DNA from: Paenibacillus amylolyticus
Lineage (GTDB): Bacteria > Bacillota > Bacilli > Paenibacillales > Paenibacillaceae
Assembly (NCBI RefSeq): GCF_001570725.1
Contig: NZ_BCNV01000001.1
Location: 682,001 to 746,000 of the forward strand
DNA: 64,000 nucleotides
Direction: 5' to 3'
Both the position numbers and the translations under genes were made by a program. Positions 7,092 to 16,355 of the stretch are shown here, in pieces (the stretch's first letter is position 1; each line of letters opens with the position of its first letter). The notes beneath the pieces were generated by a model that saw only the letters and a program-made list of their open reading frames with translations, was not told the DNA's origin and did not search any database.

Positions 7092-8203
7092 GCAACATGA
7101 AGAACGTACGAACAGGTAAAAAGTGGTGGACAGGGGCTATGGCCCTCGTCCTGGCCTTGCCCGTAATTCTTTCGGGAGCAGTAAGTGCGCCACAGACAGC
7201 AGATGCCAAAGCAGCAATTAGCACCAAAGTGCAGAAAGTAAAAGCAGCAGGACGTAATTTTACCGTACAGACGGTTACGATTCCGAAGGGAACACCCGTT
7301 ACGGTGGGACTCGCGAAGAAGCAAGTGGGCCAAACGGCAACATTGCCGTCGATAGTGAAAGCTTATGGCGCACAAGCAGCCATTAACGGAGCATTTTTTG
7401 AAGCATATAACGGAGCACCAGATCCATATGGCATGTTAATAGCAAATGGTAAGGTCATACATATTGGTAGATATGGAACATCCATCGGATTTAAGGAAGA
7501 CGGCTCGGCGATCATGGATTCACTTCAGGTGAGCCTGACAGGTAAAGTGACAGATACGAAAGGCAAATCACGCAGTTGGTATGCAACCTTTATTAATCGA
7601 ACACCTTCAGCGAACGCGAGCATTACGATGCTTTATACACCTGAAAGAGGTGCTACAGTCGGGTTCAAAGGTGGAACTGCGGTTGTCATGGAAAATGGCG
7701 TCGTGACCAAAAAAGTACCCAATACGAATGTAGCGATTCCTAAGAATGGCTCGGTATTGGTGTTCACAGGTAATCAGAAGTCTTCTTCGGACCGTTTCAC
7801 CGTTGGTTCAACCGTAGAAATGAATTATAAGTATACGAACGCCGCAGGCAAAGAGATCCCTTGGCAAGATGTAGTGACGGCTGTTGGAGCAGGACCACGT
7901 CTGGTAAAAGACGGTAAGGTAGCTGTTAATCCGACGAGCGAAGGTTTCAAGGATGCCAAGATTCTTACTGCATCCGGTGCCAGAAGTGGTATCGCCATCA
8001 TGGCGGATGGTTCTGTCATGCTGGCTACCGTTTCCGGAGCGACAGTCAAGGAGTGGGCAGCGGTGATGCAGAAGCTTGGTGCCAAACAGGCCATGAATCT
8101 GGATGGCGGTGCATCCTCGGGCATGTATGCCGGGGGCAAAATGCTAACTTCACCAGGCCGGCTCTTGAGTAACGCACTGGTATTTGGTGGCTCTGTGCGT
8201 TAA
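7088..8203 (+). CDS. Secreted phosphodiester glycosidase (NAGPA-domain) protein
   Basis: GTG 7088 overlaps the preceding TGA; ATG 7097 is the alternative. A signal peptide (about residues 10-45: KKWWTGAMALVLALPVILSG, ending near ADAKA) indicates export. The rest is a NAGPA/DUF2233 domain: AAINGAFFEAYNGAPDPYGMLIANG, VTAVGAGPRLVKDGK, and the C-terminal MNLDGGASSGMYAGG. Family members hydrolyse sugar-phosphate diester linkages and are related to the human uncovering enzyme; in bacteria they are thought to act on wall or exopolysaccharide polymers. 371 residues. A paralogue lies at 51356-52420. Confidence 0.88.
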   Translation: MSNMKNVRTGKKWWTGAMALVLALPVILSGAVSAPQTADAKAAISTKVQKVKAAGRNFTVQTVTIPKGTPVTVGLAKKQVGQTATLPSIVKAYGAQAAINGAFFEAYNGAPDPYGMLIANGKVIHIGRYGTSIGFKEDGSAIMDSLQVSLTGKVTDTKGKSRSWYATFINRTPSANASITMLYTPERGATVGFKGGTAVVMENGVVTKKVPNTNVAIPKNGSVLVFTGNQKSSSDRFTVGSTVEMNYKYTNAAGKEIPWQDVVTAVGAGPRLVKDGKVAVNPTSEGFKDAKILTASGARSGIAIMADGSVMLATVSGATVKEWAAVMQKLGAKQAMNLDGGASSGMYAGGKMLTSPGRLLSNALVFGGSVR

Positions 8204-8233
8204 AAGAAAGTAATTATGGGAGGGATGATGCAA

Positions 8234-8920
8234 ATGACACTCACATCTGATCGAAAGCCAGGGGGAGGCAACACAGCAGTTCTGACTATTAATGTAGGTC
8301 TGCCGCAGCCGCTCTCTGGACAGAAGCGTGAAGTGATGAGCGGCATTGTGAAACATCCTGTAACCGACGCGGTTTTCCTGTCATTCTCTGGAATGACAGG
8401 GGATGCCCAGGCGGATCTGGTGCATCATGGCGGACCTGATAAGGCCGTTTGTGTATACGATTACAGTCGGTATCCGGCGTTGGAACAGCTGATGAATCGC
8501 AAGCTGGACTGGGGAGCTTGTGGAGAAAATCTGACGGTTGAAGGCTGTGCCGAAGAAGACGTACGGATTGGTGATGTGTACGAGTTGGGCGAAGCCACGG
8601 TGCAGGTCAGTCAGCCCAGACAACCTTGCTTCAAGCTGGGTGCGAGGTATGACTATAAGGAACTTCCTGTTTATTTTCAGGAGAGTGGGCATACGGGCTT
8701 TTACTTTCGTGTACTGCAAGAAGGGGAGGTAAGGCCTTCGTCGATATTTCGACGGATCAGCACCGATCCTACATCAATGACGGTTCTTGAAGCCAATCGA
8801 ATTATGCATCAGGGGAAAGAAAATGCCGAAGGTATTCAGGCGTTACTGGCCATTCCTGCGCTGTCAGACAGCTGGAGGCAGACGTTAATGAAACGATTGT
8901 CCAAGCTGGAGATTAAGTAG
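8234..8920 (+). CDS. MOSC-domain protein, YiiM-like
   Basis: ATG 8234 is preferred, 9 nt after GGGAGGG; the upstream ATGs overlap that site. The 228-residue product has the MOSC core: VFLSFSGMTGDAQADLVHHGGPDKAVCVYDYSRYP, then GACGENLTVEG and the conserved cysteine in QPRQPCFKLGAR, with a C-terminal helical YiiM extension. MOSC proteins bind molybdenum cofactor or sulfur carriers; the YiiM branch reduces N-hydroxylated compounds such as 6-hydroxylaminopurine. The conserved Cys supports a cofactor role. It follows the glycosidase gene by 30 nt and may share its transcript, though no functional link is apparent. Confidence 0.88.
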   Translation: MTLTSDRKPGGGNTAVLTINVGLPQPLSGQKREVMSGIVKHPVTDAVFLSFSGMTGDAQADLVHHGGPDKAVCVYDYSRYPALEQLMNRKLDWGACGENLTVEGCAEEDVRIGDVYELGEATVQVSQPRQPCFKLGARYDYKELPVYFQESGHTGFYFRVLQEGEVRPSSIFRRISTDPTSMTVLEANRIMHQGKENAEGIQALLAIPALSDSWRQTLMKRLSKLEIK

Positions 8921-8992
8921 CAGGGTAATTATAGTGTCATCAAGTAAAGCAATATCAATTCCTTTTTAAACTAACTTGGGAGTGTGACTAAC

Positions 8993-9871
8993 ATGACGAT
9001 CTTAGGCGCAATTGAAGCAGGCGGAACGAAATTTGTATGTGGTATTGGCACGGAAAATGGAGAAGTTCTGGAACGCGTAAGTTTTCCCACGACGACACCG
9101 GAAGAGACAATGGCTCAAGTGATTTCGTTTTTTGAAGGCAAAGGCATTGAAGCTCTGGGCGTAGGTTCATTTGGCCCGATTGATCCGATTGAAGGAAGCC
9201 CAACGTATGGTTATATCACAACAACACCGAAACCACATTGGGGACAGTATAACGTCATTGGCAAGCTCAAGGAGCATTTTGATGTACCGATGACATTTGA
9301 TACGGATGTGAATGGTGCGGCACTTGGAGAAGCAACCTGGGGCGCTGCACAAGGTCTTGAGAGCTGTCTGTATATCACTGTGGGTACAGGCATTGGTGCA
9401 GGTGCTGTGGTTGGCGGTAAAATGGTCCATGGATTGTCACATCCAGAGATGGGACATATCATTGTACGCAGACATCCGGAGGATACATACGAGGGTTTCT
9501 GTCCATACCATGGTGACTGCCTCGAAGGTCTTGCAGCAGGACCGGCCATTAACAAACGTTGGGAGCAACCGGCTTATGAACTGCCAGCAGATCATAAAGC
9601 ATGGGAGATCGAGGCGCATTACCTTGCACATGCACTGATGAACTATGTTCTGATACTCTCACCGCAGAAAATCGTAATGGGTGGCGGGGTAATGAAGCAG
9701 GAGCATTTGTTCCCGATGGTTCGCAGCAAACTGCAGGAGTTGCTTGCAGGATACGTTCAGCATCCGGCACTTCAATCTGATATTGACCAGTATGTTGTTT
9801 CACCAGGACTTGGCGACAATGCAGGGCTGTGCGGTTCACTGGCGCTTGCCAAATTGGCGTTGAACAAGTAG
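8993..9871 (+). CDS. ROK-family fructokinase
   Basis: ATG 8993 follows GGGAG by 10 nt; the in-frame GTG 8984 is too near the RBS. The 292 residues show the ROK plan: GAIEAGGTKFVCGIG (phosphate 1), TFDTDVNGAALGEATWG (catalytic Asp region), LYITVGTGIGAG (phosphate 2), and a zinc site in the insert HPEMGHIIVRRHPE...CPYHGDCLEGLAAGPA typical of ScrK/GmuE fructokinases. It phosphorylates fructose to fructose-6-phosphate using ATP. No sucrase or transporter gene is adjacent, so the sugar source is not defined here. Confidence 0.93.
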   Translation: MTILGAIEAGGTKFVCGIGTENGEVLERVSFPTTTPEETMAQVISFFEGKGIEALGVGSFGPIDPIEGSPTYGYITTTPKPHWGQYNVIGKLKEHFDVPMTFDTDVNGAALGEATWGAAQGLESCLYITVGTGIGAGAVVGGKMVHGLSHPEMGHIIVRRHPEDTYEGFCPYHGDCLEGLAAGPAINKRWEQPAYELPADHKAWEIEAHYLAHALMNYVLILSPQKIVMGGGVMKQEHLFPMVRSKLQELLAGYVQHPALQSDIDQYVVSPGLGDNAGLCGSLALAKLALNK

Positions 9872-9883
9872 AACAATAAGGGA

Positions 9884-9911
9884 TTGACGAATTTTACCAT
9901 TGTGGTATGAT
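9884..9911 (+). promoter_or_regulatory. Sigma-A promoter with internal dyad
   Basis: TTGACG (9884) and TATGAT (9906) are spaced by 16 nt. TACCA-ttg-TGGTA (9895-9907) forms a dyad that covers the spacer and touches the -10, so a repressor could sit there. The next downstream signal is a terminator, not a gene. Confidence 0.6.
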
Positions 9912-9942
9912 ATGGGCAACAGCATAGCACGGTTAATGAGGA

Positions 9943-9984
9943 AGCACCTCTCTTGCATGGATTTTGCAGGAGAGGTGTTTTTTT
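9943..9984 (+). terminator. Strong terminator downstream of a promoter
   Basis: GCACCTCTCTTGCA pairs with TGCAGGAGAGGTGT (one mismatch), followed by eight T. It lies between promoter 9884-9911 and the HRDC gene, so it either attenuates that gene or ends a short RNA of about 70 nt. It also stops read-through from the fructokinase gene. Confidence 0.85.
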
Positions 9985-10048
9985 TGTGCGCCTGTAGGTA
10001 GCATAACTAACCCGTATAGGCTGAAATGTGAAAGGGAGGGAACGGAAA

Positions 10049-11050
10049 ATGGAAGTCATTTTCATGAACAGATTGTCCAGATTGTCAGATCAGAATGCAG
10101 AATATGCGCAGCTATGGATTGGGGAAGAGGATGATAGCTGGCAGCTGGGATGGAGTTGCTACGAGGAAGGAGAGCGTGAGGACAGCATCTGGTACGAAGG
10201 GACCTCTTGGGAGGAGCTGCTTCATATCTACCGTCATCAGCTTGCCATACAGATGAGTGAGGGGTACCGACCGCAGTTGCAGGGTTTATTTCACGAGAAT
10301 GATGAACTGAAGTCACGCAGTTATGGTGGACAGCGGCTCCATTGTTACAGTGAAGTATACGGCAATGAGCAGTTATACACGGATCTGTGCACATGGCGCA
10401 GGAAGAGAGCTGTATCTGATCGGAAGGCACCATATTTTATTGCAACGAACCGCCTGCTGCGTTTAATCAGTGCCTTCGTTCCGCAGTCGATGGATGAACT
10501 CATGCAACTGCCCGGCGTAGGGGAGAGCAAAGCAAACGAGTATGGTACAGAGTGGATGGAGATTACGAATGGGTTGGAGCGTTCAACGACATTCCCGCTG
10601 GACTGGGTATACACGGCACTGAAGGAAGAAGAGTATGAGAGCTGGTTATATAAGCAGAGAGAGCAGAAGTACAAGCAGGAACTCGACAAGTTCACCACGC
10701 GCAAGCAAGTGCTTGAGGGTATGAAGGAAGGATATACGTTAGAGGAGATTGTTCATCGATCTGGATTATCCCGACGTGAGTTGATTGAGCTGTTAGAGAC
10801 ACTGGATCTCGAAGGTTATGATACCGATTGTCTTCTGGATGTGGAGCTGGCAGTGATGCCAGAGAACGAACAAGAGGCCGTATGGAGTGCGTATGAGGAG
10901 CTGGGAGATACGTTCCTGAAGCCAGTATTACATAAGGTATATGGAGGAGAGAAGCCCGACGGAGGCAGTCTGGAGCAGGTCTATGAAAGACTGCGCATGA
11001 TTCGAATCCGCTTTCGTCGGCATGCAGAGACAGAGCAGAATGTAGGTTAG
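10049..11050 (+). CDS. HRDC-domain protein without helicase
   Basis: ATG 10049 has AAGGGAGGG 8 nt upstream. The 333-residue product contains one HRDC domain (about residues 118-180): LYTDLCTWRRKRAVSDRKAPYFIATNRLLRLISAFVPQSMDELMQLPGVGESKANEYG. HRDC domains bind DNA or RNA in RecQ and RNase D. There is no helicase or DEDD nuclease domain. The N-terminal 115 residues are acidic and Trp-rich; the C-terminal part has a helix-turn-helix-like segment (TLEEIVHRSGLSRRELIELLETLDLEGY) resembling the RecQ-associated HTH. A nucleic-acid-binding role is inferred; no function is established. Confidence 0.85.
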   Translation: MEVIFMNRLSRLSDQNAEYAQLWIGEEDDSWQLGWSCYEEGEREDSIWYEGTSWEELLHIYRHQLAIQMSEGYRPQLQGLFHENDELKSRSYGGQRLHCYSEVYGNEQLYTDLCTWRRKRAVSDRKAPYFIATNRLLRLISAFVPQSMDELMQLPGVGESKANEYGTEWMEITNGLERSTTFPLDWVYTALKEEEYESWLYKQREQKYKQELDKFTTRKQVLEGMKEGYTLEEIVHRSGLSRRELIELLETLDLEGYDTDCLLDVELAVMPENEQEAVWSAYEELGDTFLKPVLHKVYGGEKPDGGSLEQVYERLRMIRIRFRRHAETEQNVG

Positions 11051-11063
11051 GTGAAGGAAATGA

Positions 11064-11108
11064 AAAAAAGACGAGGCGTTTCTCCCACAGGAGCGCTTCG
11101 TCTTTGTT
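11064..11108. terminator. Bidirectional terminator
   Basis: AAAGACGA (11068) pairs with TCGTCTTT (11098), with inner pairing around a CCCACAG loop and A/T tracts on both sides. It separates the convergent HRDC and corA genes. Confidence 0.75.
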
Positions 11109-11126
11109 ATTTCATTTCATTCTAGT

Positions 11127-12062
11127 TCATACCCAGTCTTTTTTGCGGAAAATGAAGAACATGCTCAGGCCCAGTGTGACCATCAGGCCAATCACAACAA
11201 AATAGCTGTATTTCCAGTTAAGCTCTGGCATATTCGTAAAGTTCATGCCGTAGATACCGGTAATGACCGTCAGCGGCATGAAGACTGTGGTAATGGCGGT
11301 AAACACACGCATGATCTCATTCGCCCGATTCGCAATACTGGATTGGTAGGCTTCTCGTAAGTTGCCCATCAGGTCGCGATATGTTTCAAAGGTTTCAGAT
11401 ATTTTTACAGCATTCTCATAGATGTCACTGAAATACTTTTGCAGCTGATCATCAATGAGACGCAGATCTTTTTTGTTCAGTGTGTTAATAACCTCTTTCT
11501 GAGGTCCGAGCACTTTCTTCAGCCACAGAATCTCACTGCGCAGCCCGATGATTTCATTCAGATGTGACTTTTTGGTGTGCATCAGAATGTCTTCCTCAAG
11601 CTTCTCGATCCGAGCTTCAATTCGGTCACCTACGGTGAAATAATTATCAACAATCAAGTCAACCAGCAAGTAGAGCAGACGATCCGGTGTGCTGATTTCC
11701 TGTTCCCACAGGATGGGTTTCAGTGTGCGCAATTCGCTGACCTTCTGCTTCGTAACACTAATGATGAAATGTCTGCCGAGGAACAAGTTCACCGCACGTA
11801 GAAATATCTCTTCATCATCGAAACGAATGCTATTAATCACAATAAAGTAATGGTTCTCATAAATTTCAATCTTCGGACGTTGTTCTTCATCACTGAGACA
11901 GTCTTCCACTGCCAGATCATGCATCAAGAACAGCGGCTGAAGCACCGCCAAATCATCTACGTCCGCATCAATCCAGTAAAATCCTTCCGCTGGTGGAGTC
12001 AGCGCCTGCTGAATGTCGTCCACCGGAATAAATACACCGTTGTTAACCAACCGGATTTTCAT
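11127..12062 (-). CDS. corA: CorA-family Mg2+/Co2+ transporter
   Basis: 311 residues with a large N-terminal cytoplasmic domain, a long helix (about 150-245) and two C-terminal membrane helices. The selectivity motif is present in ITGIYGMNFTNMPEL (GMN), and the protein ends with the usual basic tail RKKDWV. CorA forms pentameric channels for magnesium, sometimes cobalt or nickel. The start ATG 12062 has AGAAGGAGTAG upstream. Transcribed alone and divergent from the methionine operon. Confidence 0.95.
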   Translation of the reverse strand: MKIRLVNNGVFIPVDDIQQALTPPAEGFYWIDADVDDLAVLQPLFLMHDLAVEDCLSDEEQRPKIEIYENHYFIVINSIRFDDEEIFLRAVNLFLGRHFIISVTKQKVSELRTLKPILWEQEISTPDRLLYLLVDLIVDNYFTVGDRIEARIEKLEEDILMHTKKSHLNEIIGLRSEILWLKKVLGPQKEVINTLNKKDLRLIDDQLQKYFSDIYENAVKISETFETYRDLMGNLREAYQSSIANRANEIMRVFTAITTVFMPLTVITGIYGMNFTNMPELNWKYSYFVVIGLMVTLGLSMFFIFRKKDWV

Positions 12063-12444
12063 TGTTAATCTACTCCTTCTGCACCCGCCAACCTGGCGGA
12101 TATTATCATTATGGGCGCAAAAAGAACAAATCAGCCGGTCGGCAGCGGAGCCTGGAGATCAGGGCTGCGTTCACTATATAATCAAACGGAAGTCACGTCC
12201 CGCTGCCGGCATGCTGATGTCAATTCTCTATGCAGTTTGTCGGAATTCGGCTGCCAGTCAGGCCTCGGGTCGCCATCCATTTAATATGTCACCTCTCACA
12301 TAAGGGTTTATAACACCTTGTTTAGTATACCGCTGGTACAAGGTGCTTTCAAGCGCAAAAATGTGTCTATTTCGCGCCCTGAGGCAGTGTATGACAACGG
12401 ATGATGAACGGTTCCGATCTGGAATGCAGACGTAGAACTGCAAC
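12063..12444. other. Intergenic region between corA and the S-box leader
   Basis: No coding sequence is supported. The only structure seen is the inverted repeat CACCTTGT (12314-12321) / ACAAGGTG (12338-12345) followed by CTTTC, which could be a weak terminator on the plus strand although nothing upstream on that strand needs ending. Confidence 0.35.
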
Positions 12445-12473
12445 TTGACGTGATGGCATTAATGTAATAAAGT
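12445..12473 (+). promoter_or_regulatory. Putative promoter of the met operon
   Basis: TTGACG (12445) and TAAAGT (12468) are spaced by 17 nt, placing the start about 35 nt before the SAM aptamer. Confidence 0.45.
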
Positions 12474-12513
12474 AGACGGTGAACCATATTAAATTACAAC
12501 TTAATACAGCGAA

Positions 12514-12645
12514 ATCTTATCAAGAGTAGGTGGAGGGACTGGCCCGATGAAACCCGGCAACCGGCGGTATACCGCACGGTGCTAATTCTTGCAGCGACCA
12601 AGTGTCCGAGTGACACTGTTGTAACTGAGAGATGAGAGAGGCGCA
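12514..12645 (+). ncRNA. SAM-I (S-box) riboswitch
   Basis: The conserved S-box landmarks occur in order: CTTATCAAGAG at the P1/kink-turn start, GGTGGAGGGACTGGCCCGATG, AAACCCGGCAACC, a variable P3/P4 region, and the closing GATGAGAGAGGCG. Binding of S-adenosylmethionine should turn off metA-metI-metC. The following hairpin (12656-12698; CATATGAC/GTCATATG outside, GACCTT/AAGGTC inside) is the likely expression platform. Its T run is short, so the exact off-mechanism is less certain than the aptamer. Confidence 0.95.
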
Positions 12646-12874
12646 TATCTATTTACATATGACCTTTCTCGAAATCCGAGGAAGGTCTTTGTCATATGCC
12701 CCGACTTCTCAGCAGTGATTTTCGCTAAGGAACTTGAGATTGTCGTAACTTTGGATGGAACTTCAATTCAATGTTTGGAGACAAGCTCATGGCAGCCTAT
12801 AACTGTATTGATGTGAAGACATCAAGCCAGCGGTGGCTGCATCTATTTATGCACAAGGAGGAGTTAGACTTACC

Positions 12875-13792
12875 ATGCCAATCAAAATACCCGATACTCT
12901 ACCAGCAAAAGAAGTACTTGAAGGAGAGAATATCTTCGTCATGGATGAAACTTCTGCATACAAGCAGGATATTCGTCCACTCCGTATCGCTATATTAAAC
13001 CTGATGCCTACGAAGGAAACGACCGAAACACAATTGCTTCGTCTGGTGGGAAACACACCCATTCAGGTGGATGTCGTTCTGGTGCATCCGAAATCCCATA
13101 CGTCGAAGAATACGTCACAGGAGTATTTGGATTTGTTCTATAAAACCTTCGATGAGATTGAGCATCGTCGTTTCGATGGCATGATCATTACGGGTGCCCC
13201 TGTGGAACAGATGGATTTCGAAGACGTGAACTATTGGAATGAAATCCAGGAGATCTTCGAATGGACCAAAACCAATGTGACTTCAACTCTGCACATATGT
13301 TGGGCTTCCCAGGCAGGTTTGTACCATCATTTTGACGTACCCAAGGTTGCGCTTGATGAAAAGTGTTTTGGCGTCTTCCCGCATACGATCAACAAGCCTC
13401 ATGTTCCGTTGTTGCGTGGATTCGATGAAGTATTCAACGTTCCACATTCCCGTCATACGGAAGTGAGACGTGAAGATATTGAAAAGAATGAGAATTTAGA
13501 GATTTTGGCTGAATCCGAAGAAGCCGGTATTTTCCTGGTTGCTACCAAAGACGGCAAACAGATTTTTGCCACAGGACATGCCGAGTATGACCCCTTCTCA
13601 TTAAAGTGGGAGTATGACCGGGATGCAGCGAAAGGGTTGGATATCGCGCTGCCTAGACATTATTATCCGAATGATGATCCTTCCCGTGTGCCACCGGCTA
13701 CTTGGCGCGCTCATGCCAACTTATTATTCTCTAATTGGCTCAATTACTATGTGTATCAAGAAACACCTTACGATATTGGCCCGCAAATCTAA
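12875..13792 (+). CDS. metA: Homoserine O-acetyltransferase (MetA)
   Basis: ATG 12875 follows AAGGAGGAG; the 14-residue upstream extension overlaps that site and is rejected. 305 residues of the glutamine-amidotransferase-like MetA family. The acyl-enzyme Cys142 is in [10 protein letters not shown]. Residue 111 is Glu (GAPVEQ); established work on MetA shows Glu111 gives acetyl-CoA preference, whereas Gly gives succinyl-CoA. The product is therefore assigned as an acetyltransferase, making O-acetyl-L-homoserine for the next two enzymes. First gene of the SAM-regulated operon. Confidence 0.96.
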   Translation: MPIKIPDTLPAKEVLEGENIFVMDETSAYKQDIRPLRIAILNLMPTKETTETQLLRLVGNTPIQVDVVLVHPKSHTSKNTSQEYLDLFYKTFDEIEHRRFDGMIITGAPVEQMDFEDVNYWNEIQEIFEWTKTNVTSTLHICWASQAGLYHHFDVPKVALDEKCFGVFPHTINKPHVPLLRGFDEVFNVPHSRHTEVRREDIEKNENLEILAESEEAGIFLVATKDGKQIFATGHAEYDPFSLKWEYDRDAAKGLDIALPRHYYPNDDPSRVPPATWRAHANLLFSNWLNYYVYQETPYDIGPQI

Positions 13793-13816
13793 TCGAGATT
13801 ACAGGAGGATGCAGCA

Positions 13817-15004
13817 ATGGAAGACAACAACAAGTTGAAAATCGAAAGCCGCTTAGCACAAATTGGGTCCATCAATGAACCGGTAACAGGCGCCATTAAC
13901 TTTCCGATCTATCAATCCACTGCGTTTCGCCACCCGAAGCTTGGACAAAGCACGGGGTTTGATTATATTCGTACGACCAACCCAACACGCAAAGTGTTGG
14001 AAGAAGCAGCCGCCGCGCTGGAGTCCGGTGATGCAGGGTTCGCCTGTAGCTCGGGTATGGCCGCGCTGCAAACCATCTTTGCCATGTTTGGTCAAGGGGA
14101 TCATCTGATTGTATCGCTGGATCTGTATGGCGGAACCTATCGTCTGCTTGAACGCATCTTGTCCCGTTTCGGCGTAACTGCAAGTTATGTGGACACGAAT
14201 GACCTTGCAGCACTGGAGAATGTTCGTCAGCCGAATACAAAAGCTGTATTCATCGAGACACCAACCAATCCACTGATGATGATTACCGATGTTGAAGCTG
14301 TCGCTTCCTGGGCGAAAAGTTACAACGTGTTGACAATTGTTGACAACACGTTGTTGACTCCATTTTTCCAACGTCCGATTGAACTGGGTGCCGATATCAT
14401 CATTCATAGTGCTACCAAATATCTGGGCGGACACAATGATGTGCTAGCCGGATTAATCATAACTAAGGGTGAGGCGTTATCTGCGGAAATGGCGTTCCTG
14501 CATAATTCAATTGGGGCGGTGTTGTCTCCAAGTGACTCCTACCAGTTGATGAAAGGCATGAAAACGCTGGCTCTTCGCATGGAGCGTCACGAGTACAATG
14601 CGCTTACCATTGCCAAATACTTGCTTGAGCATCCGGCAGTGGGTGAAGTATATCATCCAGGCTTGTCGGATCATCCGGGGTATGAAGTTCAGAATAAACA
14701 ATCCACGGGTAACACAGGTATCTTCTCTTTCAAAGTGAAGGATGCACGTTATGTTGAACCATTGCTGCGTCATATCAAACTGATCGCTTTTGCCGAAAGT
14801 CTTGGTGGCGTAGAATCACTTATGACTTACCCGGCGGTACAAACGCATGCGGATATACCGCTTGAAATTCGTGACGCCGTAGGTGTGGATGACCGTCTGC
14901 TTCGATTCTCCGTGGGTATTGAACATGCAGATGATCTGATTGCAGATCTCGGCAATGCTCTGACAGCTGCACAACAGGAAGTGGAAGGAGGCGTGCACTC
15001 ATGA
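13817..15004 (+). CDS. metI: Cystathionine gamma-synthase / O-acetylhomoserine thiolyase
   Basis: 395 residues of the Cys/Met-metabolism PLP family. Visible motifs are YIRTTNPTRKVLEEAAAALE, the phosphate-binding SSGMAALQ, and SATKYLGGHNDVLAG with the PLP lysine. It condenses O-acetylhomoserine with cysteine to cystathionine; MetI of bacilli can also use sulfide. AGGAGG is 8 nt before ATG. It follows metA by 24 nt and overlaps metC by 4 nt. Confidence 0.93.
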   Translation: MEDNNKLKIESRLAQIGSINEPVTGAINFPIYQSTAFRHPKLGQSTGFDYIRTTNPTRKVLEEAAAALESGDAGFACSSGMAALQTIFAMFGQGDHLIVSLDLYGGTYRLLERILSRFGVTASYVDTNDLAALENVRQPNTKAVFIETPTNPLMMITDVEAVASWAKSYNVLTIVDNTLLTPFFQRPIELGADIIIHSATKYLGGHNDVLAGLIITKGEALSAEMAFLHNSIGAVLSPSDSYQLMKGMKTLALRMERHEYNALTIAKYLLEHPAVGEVYHPGLSDHPGYEVQNKQSTGNTGIFSFKVKDARYVEPLLRHIKLIAFAESLGGVESLMTYPAVQTHADIPLEIRDAVGVDDRLLRFSVGIEHADDLIADLGNALTAAQQEVEGGVHS

Positions 15005-16173
15005 GTGAGTCCAATAACAAGCCAAATTCCGAGTTGAAATTTGATACCAAATTGCTTCATTTCGGTGATGAGATCGACAAAACAACTGGAGCCTCAAGTG
15101 TACCGATCTATCAAGCTTCGACGTTCCATCATTTTGATATTTTCAATCCACCTCAACATGATTACAGTCGTTCAGGTAATCCGACACGTCAGGCTTTGGA
15201 AGATTACATCACACTGCTGGAGGGTGGAGCACGAGGATTCGCCTATTCATCGGGAATGGCCGCGATATCCAGCGTGTTCATGATGTTCTCCGCAGGGGAT
15301 CACATGATTGTAACGGAAGATGTATATGGAGGTACGTATCGTTTGCTTACTTCCATATTGAGCCGTATGCAGATCGAGACGACCTTTGTAGACATGACCA
15401 ATATAGATGAAGTAAAAGCGGCGCTCAAGCCGAACACCAAGGCAGTTTATATGGAAACACCGTCCAACCCGACACTGCGAATCACGGATATCGCTGCTGT
15501 GACTGACTGGTCGAAGGAACATGACCTGATCACGATTCTGGATAACACTTTTATGACACCTTACTATCAGCGTCCAATTGAGCTTGGTGTGGATATCGTC
15601 GTACATAGTGCTACGAAGTTTCTCGGAGGTCACAGTGACGTACTGGCAGGGTTAGCCGTTGCTCGCACGGAATCACTTGGCGTACAACTGAAACAGTTGC
15701 AAAATGGACTCGGAACTGTACTTGGTGCACAAGAATCCTGGCTTCTGATGCGCGGCATGAAAACCTTGGGGGCTCGCATGGCTCACAGTGAACAGAGCAC
15801 AGCCAAACTGGCAGCTTGGCTTAATGAGCGCAGTGATATTACCGCTGTCTTTTATCCAGGGCTGGAGGATCATCCGGGCCGCGAGGCACATGAGCGTCAG
15901 TCAACAGGATATGGAGCTGTCGTTTCGTTTGACGTTGGTTCAGGTGATCGGGCAAAAGCAGTCCTTAACCGGGTGAAGCTACCCATTGTTGCTGTAAGCT
16001 TGGGAGCTGTGGAGAGTATTTTGTCTTACCCAGCGATGATGTCTCATGCGGCAATGCCGGCTGAGGTTCGCCGTGACCGAGGTATTACAGACGGGTTGCT
16101 GCGTTTCTCTGTGGGTCTGGAAGATATCGAAGATCTGATTGTAGATTTGGAACAAGCACTTCAGGAATCCTAG
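15001..16173 (+). CDS. metC: Cystathionine beta-lyase
   Basis: 390 residues and a paralogue of the preceding gene: YSRSGNPTRQALEDYI, YSSGMAAISSVF, and SATKFLGGHSDVLAG with the PLP lysine. It cleaves cystathionine to homocysteine, pyruvate and ammonia. The assignment as lyase rather than synthase rests on order (metI-metC in bacilli) and on similarity to PatB/MetC types; the two activities are hard to separate by eye. Start ATG 15001 overlaps the metI stop. Homocysteine methylase is not in the window. Confidence 0.9.
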   Translation: MSESNNKPNSELKFDTKLLHFGDEIDKTTGASSVPIYQASTFHHFDIFNPPQHDYSRSGNPTRQALEDYITLLEGGARGFAYSSGMAAISSVFMMFSAGDHMIVTEDVYGGTYRLLTSILSRMQIETTFVDMTNIDEVKAALKPNTKAVYMETPSNPTLRITDIAAVTDWSKEHDLITILDNTFMTPYYQRPIELGVDIVVHSATKFLGGHSDVLAGLAVARTESLGVQLKQLQNGLGTVLGAQESWLLMRGMKTLGARMAHSEQSTAKLAAWLNERSDITAVFYPGLEDHPGREAHERQSTGYGAVVSFDVGSGDRAKAVLNRVKLPIVAVSLGAVESILSYPAMMSHAAMPAEVRRDRGITDGLLRFSVGLEDIEDLIVDLEQALQES

Positions 16174-16258
16174 AAAAGAAGGGTACCCGAATACGCCTAT
16201 GCGTATCGTTTAATATCGAATAAATTTGATTCCATATGTAAAAATTTTTACTTATTTT

Positions 16259-16288
16259 TAAAGCACCTGTACATAAGGTGCTTTTTTT
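16259..16288 (+). terminator. Terminator of the met operon
   Basis: AAAGCACC/GGTGCTTT with an 8-nt loop, then a seven-T run. Confidence 0.88.
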
Positions 16289-16355
16289 CACATGTAACCT
16301 GTGTTACGATATGTGGAGTACAGAAATACGATGTTGCCACCAGAACTTGCTTCTC

